DNA from: Nitrosomonadaceae bacterium
Lineage (GTDB): Bacteria > Pseudomonadota > Gammaproteobacteria > Burkholderiales > Nitrosomonadaceae
DNA length: 64,000 nucleotides
Direction of reading: 5' to 3'
Assembly (NCBI GenBank): GCA_030646695.1
Contig: JAUSLF010000076.1
Span: forward strand, 25,565 to 89,564
This document shows positions 57,835-64,000 of this stretch, one piece after another (the first letter of the stretch is position 1; each line of letters opens with the position of its first letter). The notes beneath the pieces are model-generated. The model made no database searches, was not told the DNA's origin, and worked only from the letters and a program-made list of their open reading frames with translations. A program made the translations under genes and the position numbers.

Positions 57835-58543
57835 GGATATGGAAAAAAATAGCGTAAATGTTGATCCACTGGAACTGGAGAAATTCAACCAACTGGCACA
57901 TCACTGGTGGGATCCCAACAGCGAGTTCAAGCCGCTGCATGAAATCAATCCGCTGCGGCTGGATTACATCGGGCAGCTTGCCGGTCTGGCAGGCAAAACC
58001 GTACTTGATGTCGGCTGCGGGGGCGGCATTCTGTCGGAAAGCATGGCCGTGCGTGGCGCCAAAGTCACCGGCATCGATCTCGGCGACAAACCCCTGAAAG
58101 TGGCGAAACTACATCTGCTGGAAACCGGCAACCAGGTGGAATACCGCAAGATTGCGGTGGAAGATCTGGCCGAGGAACAACCCCATCATTACGACATCGT
58201 CACCTGCATGGAAATGCTGGAACATGTGCCCGACCCGGCGAGCATCGTGCGCTCCTGCGCCAAACTGGTGAAACCCGGCGGTTGGGTTTTCTTCTCCACC
58301 CTCAACCGCAATCCGAAATCGTACCTGTACGCCGTGGTCGGCGCGGAATATATGTTGAATCTGCTGCCGCGCGGCACACATGATTACGCCAAATTCATCA
58401 AGCCGTCCGAACTCGCACGTATGGCGCGTAATGCCAGACTTGATATCGAAGAGATCATCGGCATGGTCTACAACCCCCTCACCAAAATCTACGCACTGGC
58501 GCCGGATTCGAGCGTGAACTACATCATGGTGTGCCGCGCCTGA
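57824..58543 (+). CDS. ubiG: Ubiquinone biosynthesis O-methyltransferase UbiG
   Basis: Two O-methylations in ubiquinone synthesis. 239 residues with [28 protein letters not shown] motif [13 protein letters not shown], and LEHVPDP. The ATG at 57824 has GGAG at a good distance and overlaps the mtaD end by 11 bases. Confidence 0.95.
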   Translation: MKSKDMEKNSVNVDPLELEKFNQLAHHWWDPNSEFKPLHEINPLRLDYIGQLAGLAGKTVLDVGCGGGILSESMAVRGAKVTGIDLGDKPLKVAKLHLLETGNQVEYRKIAVEDLAEEQPHHYDIVTCMEMLEHVPDPASIVRSCAKLVKPGGWVFFSTLNRNPKSYLYAVVGAEYMLNLLPRGTHDYAKFIKPSELARMARNARLDIEEIIGMVYNPLTKIYALAPDSSVNYIMVCRA

Positions 58544-58565
58544 CCTGGATGCTTTATATCCCTCA

Positions 58566-59213
58566 ATGATCAAAGCCGTCTTCTTCGACCTCGACGGCAC
58601 CCTTGCTGACACCGCCCCCGATCTTGGCCATGCCCTCAACCGGCAGCGCAGCGCACGCGGGCTGCCGACCCTGCCGCAGGAACTCATCCGTACCGAAGCC
58701 TCGGCCGGCGCACGCGGACTGCTGGGTCTGGGATTCAACATCGGACCCGACGATCCCGGCTACCAGAGCATGCGTGACGAGTTTCTGAATTTTTACGCCG
58801 AACGTCTGTGCCACGACACCCGCTTGTTTCCAGGCGTGGCTGAACTGCTCGACCAGCTCGATGCACGCGCCCTGCCCTGGGGCATCGTCACCAACAAACC
58901 CGCGCGCTTTACCCTACCGCTGATGCAACTGCTGGGCCTGAGCCAGCGCACCGCCTGCATCATCAGCGGCGGCGACACGACCCACTCCAAACCACACCCC
59001 GAACCGCTGCTGGCAGCGAGTAGCGCATTGGCTGTTGCACCCGCCGCATGCATCTATCTGGGCGACGACATGCGCGACGTGGAAGCCAGCCTGGCCGCGG
59101 GAATGGAACCGGTCATCGCCCGCTACGGCTATCTTGGCAACAGCCATCCGCCTGAATCCTGGGGTGCCAGGTATCTCATCGATCATCCGCAAGAGCTGCT
59201 TGCTTATCTTTAG
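58566..59213 (+). CDS. gph: Phosphoglycolate phosphatase-type HAD hydrolase
   Basis: 215 residues. HAD motifs: FFDLDGTLADTAPDL, IVTNKPARFT, SKPHPEPLL, YLGDDMRDVEAS. Clears 2-phosphoglycolate or a related phosphate. 22 bases after ubiG; a usual trio in beta-proteobacteria. Confidence 0.9.
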   Translation: MIKAVFFDLDGTLADTAPDLGHALNRQRSARGLPTLPQELIRTEASAGARGLLGLGFNIGPDDPGYQSMRDEFLNFYAERLCHDTRLFPGVAELLDQLDARALPWGIVTNKPARFTLPLMQLLGLSQRTACIISGGDTTHSKPHPEPLLAASSALAVAPAACIYLGDDMRDVEASLAAGMEPVIARYGYLGNSHPPESWGARYLIDHPQELLAYL

Positions 59214-59516
59214 GTCAGCGCTGATTAAAACCGTTCGCATTGAGTATGATATTCGCCCGCAGGCCGAAAGGCGTTGGCAAGAAACAGGGCTGTGGTGTGT
59301 TAACGTTCGTAGTGTTGCTTTCGGACAAAGACCGGCTGAGCACTGGCGCCATTGAGCCCGTCCTTGAGTATGGTTGAGGCATCGTCGGCGAGTATGGTGA
59401 GTCCTCTGGCGCGTTGGTGCTTGCCACCGGCGGGTCAGTCCGACATCCCGATTGAGAGATTGAGCATATCGACATGCCCACGTCCGAGAGTGGCATTCAC
59501 TCAAGGAGATAGGATC
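59214..59516 (+). ncRNA. Possible bridge-RNA region at the left end of the IS110 element
   Basis: 303 bases without a gene between gph and the transposase. IS110-group elements encode a structured bridge RNA in such a 5' noncoding end. The segment has two near-copies, GAGTATGGTTGAG (59366) and GAGTATGGTGAG (59390), and several short GC stems. I cannot fold it or place ends; this is inferred from position and family. Confidence 0.4.
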
Positions 59517-60896
59517 ATGGCACAACGGGTTGACCCAACCAAGCGCCGAGCGGATGGCACGCCGATCGAGCCGCTTTCCATCAAGCATCCCAACGCTGCC
59601 GGAATCGACATCGGCGGGAAGAGCCACTATGTTGCGGTACCGCCGGATCGGGTAGGCAAGGGCGAGACTGCGGTGCGCGAATTTGGTCCGCACACCGAGG
59701 ACTTGGTCGCGATAGCCGATTGGCTTTGCGCTTGCCGTATCGACACCGTCGCGCTCGAATCGACGGGGGTATACTGGATAGCGCTGTATGAGCTTTTGCA
59801 AGCACGCGGCTTTGACGTGTGGCTGGTCGATGCCAAAAGCGTGCGCCACGTCAAGGCACGAAAATCCGACGTTCTCGATTGCCAGTGGTTGCAGCAACTG
59901 CACAGTTTCGGACTGCTTTGCAAGGCGCATCGTCCGGATGAGCAGGTCTGTGCGCTGCGAGAGATGTCGCGGCTGCGCGACATCACGATTGATGAGCGCG
60001 CCCGGCACACCCAGCGCATGCAAAAAGCGCTCACCCAGATGAATGTGCAACTCAGCAATGTGATCACCGACATCACCGGCGAGACGGGCATGAAGATCAT
60101 CCGTGCCATCGTTCTTGGCGAGCGCGACCGCATGGTGCTTGCGCAGATGAGGAACTACCGGATACATGCCAGCACCGAGCAGATTGCCAAGGCACTCGAA
60201 GGGCGCTGGAGCCGGGAACACCTGTTCAGCCTCGACCACGAACTCAAGGCCTATGACTTCGCCAGCGAGCAGATTGCGCGGCTGGACGCCGAGATCAAGG
60301 TGCTGCTCGACGCGATGCGCGTCTTCGACAAAACGCCTGCGGCCAATGCCAACAAGGGGCGTCGCAAGAATACGCTGGCCTTCGACGGCAGACAGGCACT
60401 CATGAACTGGTGTGGCGTGGATTTGACCGAAGTGCCGGGCATCGACGTGGGCACGGCCATGAAGATACTCTCGGAGTTGGGTTGCACTCTCACCCGTTTC
60501 GACACAGTCAAGCATTTTTGCTCGTGGCTGGGGCTGTGCCCGGGCACCCGCATATCGGGCAACAAACGACTTTCCGGGGCCAGCAAGCGAATCCCAAACC
60601 GAGTCGCGCGTGCGCTGAAACTCGCCGCAATGGGCTTGTCGCGTTCTCGCTGCGCCATGGGGGCTTATTACCGAAGGCTGACCCTGCGCATGGGGTCGCC
60701 CAAGGCCATCACCGCCGTGGCGCATAAGCTCGCACGCATTGTCTATGCGATGCTCAGCGGACAGGCCGACTACGTTAAAGAGGACCAAGTCAGGCATGAT
60801 GCGCGCTATCGCGAACGCGCCATAAAAGCGCTGCAAAAGCGCGCCCAAGAACTCGGCTTGACGCTTTCGCCACAGGCTGTTCCCGCTCATGCATGA
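59517..60896 (+). CDS. IS110-family transposase (DEDD type)
   Basis: 459 residues. The N-terminal RuvC-like DEDD domain shows GIDIGGKSHYVAV, ALESTGVYW and ARKSDVLDCQWLQ. A long coiled region follows, then a Transposase_20 C-terminal domain (LTEVPGIDVGTAMKILSELG, SWLGLCPGTRISGNK) with a likely active Ser in RLSGASKR. AAGGAG precedes the ATG; the frame is intact, so it may be mobile. Confidence 0.93.
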   Translation: MAQRVDPTKRRADGTPIEPLSIKHPNAAGIDIGGKSHYVAVPPDRVGKGETAVREFGPHTEDLVAIADWLCACRIDTVALESTGVYWIALYELLQARGFDVWLVDAKSVRHVKARKSDVLDCQWLQQLHSFGLLCKAHRPDEQVCALREMSRLRDITIDERARHTQRMQKALTQMNVQLSNVITDITGETGMKIIRAIVLGERDRMVLAQMRNYRIHASTEQIAKALEGRWSREHLFSLDHELKAYDFASEQIARLDAEIKVLLDAMRVFDKTPAANANKGRRKNTLAFDGRQALMNWCGVDLTEVPGIDVGTAMKILSELGCTLTRFDTVKHFCSWLGLCPGTRISGNKRLSGASKRIPNRVARALKLAAMGLSRSRCAMGAYYRRLTLRMGSPKAITAVAHKLARIVYAMLSGQADYVKEDQVRHDARYRERAIKALQKRAQELGLTLSPQAVPAHA

Positions 60897-61234
60897 TGCC
60901 AATTGCCCTTGTTATACATTTTTAACCAATTGAACATAAATAATAAAATTACTGTTTCTTGAGAGTAACTTGTACTTGTATATGGCCAGGGGGAAATTGT
61001 GCTCGTAATGAGCAAGACGGGGGCAAAAGGTCCTCGAAAATGCATGGAAAGGCAAAAAACCGAGTCAAACGACACGTTTGATTAAAAACAGATGGCTTAC
61101 TCGCGCAAATTAAATCTGAAAATTCATTCAAACCCGGATCCGTCGCCAAAAACTCATTTGATCGGCGTTTCCTTAGCTAAAGATTCTATAAGTAGTAAAA
61201 TGGCAATCGATATATTCAACCGGAGCTATGCGAC
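60897..61234. other. 338-base gap after the transposase
   Basis: It holds the right end of the IS and the promoter of the signalling gene, with an inverted repeat TCAAACG-ACA-CGTTTGA at 61065-61081 that could bind a regulator. AT-rich, no gene visible. Confidence 0.5.
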
Positions 61235-63370
61235 GTGACCAGCCCCGAGGAAAAAACAAACAATGATCAGGAAGAGCGGCTGTGCTATACGGCACTGGAA
61301 AACCGTTCCCAGGAGCTAACCGCTTATATTGAGGCAATCGGCCAGTTGGCACTGGTCTCCGTCGCCGACCGTGGCGGCCGCATCCTCCAGGTCAACGCCA
61401 AGTTCTGCGAAGTCTGCGGCTACAACGAGCAAGAATTAATCGGGCAGGATCATCGCATTCTCAATTCCGGCACGCACCCCAAGGAATTTTTTGACGAGAT
61501 GTGGGCGACCATCGAACGTGGCGATATCTGGCACCAGGAAATCTGCAACCGTAGCAAAAATGGTCAACTCTACTGGGTGGACTCGACCATCGTGCCGCTT
61601 AAAGGCAGCGATGGGCGGATTGACCGCTACCTCTCGGTCAGCGTTGACATCACCGCGCGCAGACAAAAGGAGATGGTGCTGCGCAAGCGATTGAAGGAGA
61701 TCACCTGTCTTTACGCGATCCGTCGTCGCATGGAACAGGAATTGCCGATGGATGAGATTTGCCAGCGGATTATTACGCATCTGACAGGGGCGATGCAGTT
61801 CCCGGAGATTGCTACTGCCGTGATCGAACTCGATGGCAGGCGCTTCGCTTCCGAGAATTATAGCCAGGATCTTGCGCACGGACTACAAGCGCAAATCGTG
61901 GTCAATGGCAAGATCTGCGGTCGGTTGCAGGTGTTCTATCGTGAGGATAGACCCTTTCTGCTGCCGGCAGAACAGGGCCTCGTCGAGGCTATCACGGATG
62001 ATCTGGGGAAATGGCTTGAGCGCATGCAGGCTGAAGCTGCAAGGAAGGAGAATGAAACTCTGATCTGGCGACAAGCCAACTTCGATTCGCTGACCAATCT
62101 GCCCAACCGCCACATGTTCCATGACCGGCTCGAACAGGCAATGAAAAAATCCGACCGCACCGGCCTGCCGCTGGCGTTGCTGCTGTTCGACCTTGATCAC
62201 TTCAAGCAAATCAATGATACCTACGGCCACGCCATGGGCGACCTGCTGCTTCAGGAAGCGGCGCTGCGCCTGGGCAGTTGCGCGCGCGAGTCCGGCACTG
62301 TGGCGCGTCTGGGTGGAGACGAATTTATCGTCATTCTGGGTGAGTTGGACGATCCCGATACCGTCGAACGTATCACCCAGGATGCCCTGCGCAAGCTGGC
62401 CGAGCCATTCCGGTTGAAGAACGAAGTGGCCTATGTGTCGACCAGTATCGGCATTGCATTCTATCCGGCGGATGCCACCGACCCCAGTGTGTTGCTCAAG
62501 AGTGCCGATCAGGCCATGTATGCCGCCAAGAGTCAGGGACGCAATCGCTACAGCTATTTCACATCAGCCATGCAGCAAGCCGCGCAAGTCCGGATGCGGC
62601 TGGTCAACGACTTACGCGGAGCCCTGGCCGATAACGAGCTCCTGGTGTATTACCAGCCTATTGTGGAATTCTCAACCGGGGCCGTCCACAAAGCAGAAGC
62701 GCTGGTACGCTGGCAACACCCGACGCGTGGCCTGATCGGCCCCGCTGAATTCATCCCCATCGCCGAAGACACCGGCATGATCGTCGACATCGGCGACTGG
62801 GTATTCCGCGAGGCGGCCAGGCAGGCCGCCCTGTGGCGTGCATCGCATCATGCGACGTTCCAGATCAGCGTTAACCGCTCGCCTGTGCAGTTCCATAGTG
62901 AGGTCAGCATCCACAGCGCATGGTTCGACCATCTGCAAAAGCTCGGTCTGCCCGGGCAAAGCATTGTGGTGGAAATCACCGAAGGATTGCTGCTCGACAC
63001 CGATGCCGCTGTCACCGATCAGTTACTCGCCTTCCGCGATGCGGGTATGCAGGTATCGCTTGATGATTTCGGTACCGGCTATTCAGCGCTCGCCTACCTC
63101 AAGAAGTTCGACATCGACTATCTCAAGATTGACCGGTCATTTGTTCACAACTTGTCGCCCAGTTCCAATGATATGGCACTATGTGAGGCCATCATCGTGA
63201 TGGCGCACAAACTTGGTCTGAAGGTGATTGCCGAAGGGGTGGAAACCGCGCAACAACGCGACCTGCTGGCTGCTGCCGGCTGCGACTACGGCCAGGGCTA
63301 TCTGTTCTCGGAACCGTTGCCGGCCAAGCAGTTCGAAGCCCTGCTGCAAACCACACGTCAGTCAATCTAA
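61235..63370 (+). CDS. PAS-GAF-GGDEF-EAL cyclic-di-GMP protein
   Basis: 711 residues from a GTG after GGAG. PAS (about 30-142), GAF-like (165-270), GGDEF (285-440; GGDEF at 360-364) and EAL (460-705; EAL at 488-490, DDFGTGYSAL, KIDRSFV). Both sites look catalytically competent. The inhibitory RxxD before GGDEF is RxxG here, so product feedback is probably absent. No membrane segments. Confidence 0.93.
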   Translation: MTSPEEKTNNDQEERLCYTALENRSQELTAYIEAIGQLALVSVADRGGRILQVNAKFCEVCGYNEQELIGQDHRILNSGTHPKEFFDEMWATIERGDIWHQEICNRSKNGQLYWVDSTIVPLKGSDGRIDRYLSVSVDITARRQKEMVLRKRLKEITCLYAIRRRMEQELPMDEICQRIITHLTGAMQFPEIATAVIELDGRRFASENYSQDLAHGLQAQIVVNGKICGRLQVFYREDRPFLLPAEQGLVEAITDDLGKWLERMQAEAARKENETLIWRQANFDSLTNLPNRHMFHDRLEQAMKKSDRTGLPLALLLFDLDHFKQINDTYGHAMGDLLLQEAALRLGSCARESGTVARLGGDEFIVILGELDDPDTVERITQDALRKLAEPFRLKNEVAYVSTSIGIAFYPADATDPSVLLKSADQAMYAAKSQGRNRYSYFTSAMQQAAQVRMRLVNDLRGALADNELLVYYQPIVEFSTGAVHKAEALVRWQHPTRGLIGPAEFIPIAEDTGMIVDIGDWVFREAARQAALWRASHHATFQISVNRSPVQFHSEVSIHSAWFDHLQKLGLPGQSIVVEITEGLLLDTDAAVTDQLLAFRDAGMQVSLDDFGTGYSALAYLKKFDIDYLKIDRSFVHNLSPSSNDMALCEAIIVMAHKLGLKVIAEGVETAQQRDLLAAAGCDYGQGYLFSEPLPAKQFEALLQTTRQSI

Positions 63371-63377
63371 ACCCGCG

Positions 63378-63731
63378 ATGAAGAGAATACTGGTTCCTCT
63401 GCTTGTGTTCGTCACCTTGACGGCAGGTCTGGCTTGCAATGTTCACGCCCAGCTTGTACGGGCCTTTCCTCCAGACAGCAAGCTGGGTAAACTCATGGCG
63501 ATGAGATATCCCGAAATCAGGATCAGCGACCAGACCATGTACTTGAGCGCGGGTGGACAGATTCGCGGCAAAGACAATCTGCTCATTTTGCCGACGATGC
63601 TCAGCGAGTTCGGTCCGATCCGTTACCAGATGGATATCATGGGCAACGTGCACCGTATCTGGCTGCTGACCCCGGCAGAAGCCGCCCAAGCGAAAGAAGA
63701 AGAAAAAAACAAATCCAGGCAGAAACAGTAA
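63378..63731 (+). CDS. Exported hypothetical protein
   Basis: 117 residues. Signal peptide [24 protein letters not shown], then a short domain ([39 protein letters not shown]) and a charged Lys/Glu tail. No family recognised. Seven bases after the c-di-GMP gene, so co-expressed. Confidence 0.7.
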   Translation: MKRILVPLLVFVTLTAGLACNVHAQLVRAFPPDSKLGKLMAMRYPEIRISDQTMYLSAGGQIRGKDNLLILPTMLSEFGPIRYQMDIMGNVHRIWLLTPAEAAQAKEEEKNKSRQKQ

Positions 63732-63769
63732 GTTCTGTCACCGCCAGTCACAATACTTTCACAAAAATC

Positions 63770-64000
63770 GTGGCCAAAAAACTTTACATCAAAACTTTCG
63801 GTTGCCAGATGAACGAGTACGACTCGTCCAAGATGGCCGATGTGCTGCGGGCGGCCGAAGGCCTGGAACCCACCGACGACCCCGCCGAAGCGGACGTGAT
63901 CCTCTTCAACACCTGTTCCGTGCGCGAAAAGGCGCAGGAGAAGGTGTTCAGCGATCTCGGCACCGTCCGGGAACTCAAGCGTGACGGCGTGCTGATCGGC
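63770..64000 (+). CDS. miaB: tRNA-2-methylthio-N6-dimethylallyladenosine synthase MiaB (5' part)
   Basis: Starts GTG at 63770: (M)[20 protein letters not shown], with cluster Cys in FGCQMN and [10 protein letters not shown]. 77 codons are visible; the rest is outside. It modifies A37 of tRNAs using two [4Fe-4S] clusters. Confidence 0.93.
   Translation, partial: MAKKLYIKTFGCQMNEYDSSKMADVLRAAEGLEPTDDPAEADVILFNTCSVREKAQEKVFSDLGTVRELKRDGVLIG

Larger units (their letters stand above)
59214..60950 (+). mobile_element. IS110-family insertion sequence (ends approximate)
   Basis: It comprises the 5' noncoding part, the transposase and a short tail. I could not find terminal inverted repeats or a target duplication, as usual for IS110 proper. 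Boundaries are estimates: the left edge may be just after the gph stop, and the right edge within about 60 bases of the transposase stop. Confidence 0.6.

Noticed and set aside
58914..60902. 662-codon minus-strand frame across gph and the transposase
   Set aside because: Antisense to two well-supported genes; composition artefact of GC-rich coding DNA.
60173..61234. Terminal inverted repeats and target duplication for the IS110 element
   Set aside because: Comparison of both flanks by eye found no convincing matching ends.

Overview
This window looks like chromosomal DNA of a beta-proteobacterium. The gyrA-serC-serA-pheA-hisC-aroF-tyrA block, the mtaD-ubiG-gph trio and the general codon style suggest the Nitrosomonadales/Gallionellaceae neighbourhood (chemolithotrophs). 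That placement is inference from gene content; no rRNA or other marker is present to fix it. I found no tRNA, rRNA or CRISPR array.

Region 1 (1-9.5 kb, all minus strand) is a hydrogenase cluster. Reading 5' to 3' it runs hypC-hypA-hypB-hypD-hypF-hypE-hoxF-hoxU-hoxY and leaves the window inside hoxY, so hoxH is expected just beyond base 1. It encodes a cytoplasmic NAD-linked [NiFe] hydrogenase (group 3d type) with its full maturation set. A small c-type cytochrome gene lies upstream; its leader resembles the start of a gene found 28 kb away.

Region 2 (9.5-13.3 kb) holds a MITE-like repeat and a one-protein restriction-modification enzyme. Two unrelated palindromic repeats have inserted in frame into that enzyme.

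Region 3 (13.5-40 kb) is a long stress/dormancy island. It holds a ribosome hibernation factor, a CBS-pair protein, an unusual second-type GroEL, three Hsp20 chaperones, a lone PAS protein, RpoS, a NarL-type two-component pair, a phosphoribosyltransferase, PolX, archease-RtcB RNA repair and a Usp protein. It also holds NAD salvage (pncA-pncB), a P-type ATPase of the Na+/K+-ATPase-like IIC type, an alcohol dehydrogenase, a PEBP-like protein, a HhH glycosylase-like protein and the AMMECR1-MEMO-radical SAM operon. Together they suggest a programme for surviving energy limitation and damage.

Region 4 (40-45.5 kb) has a three-gene cluster of unknown function: an acyl-CoA-dehydrogenase-like flavoprotein without the usual catalytic Glu, a leaderless PhnD-like binding-fold protein, and a TusA-like/diiron fusion. 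This is the best candidate here for an undescribed pathway. Next to it are a decayed toxin-antitoxin locus and two AT-rich orphan genes.

Region 5 (45.5-59.2 kb) is housekeeping: aromatic amino acid and serine biosynthesis, gyrA, tandem OmpA-like paralogues with duplicated terminators, and mtaD-ubiG-gph. Region 6 (59.2-64 kb) has an IS110-family element with a long 5' noncoding segment (a possible bridge RNA), a PAS-GAF-GGDEF-EAL protein, a small exported protein and the start of miaB.
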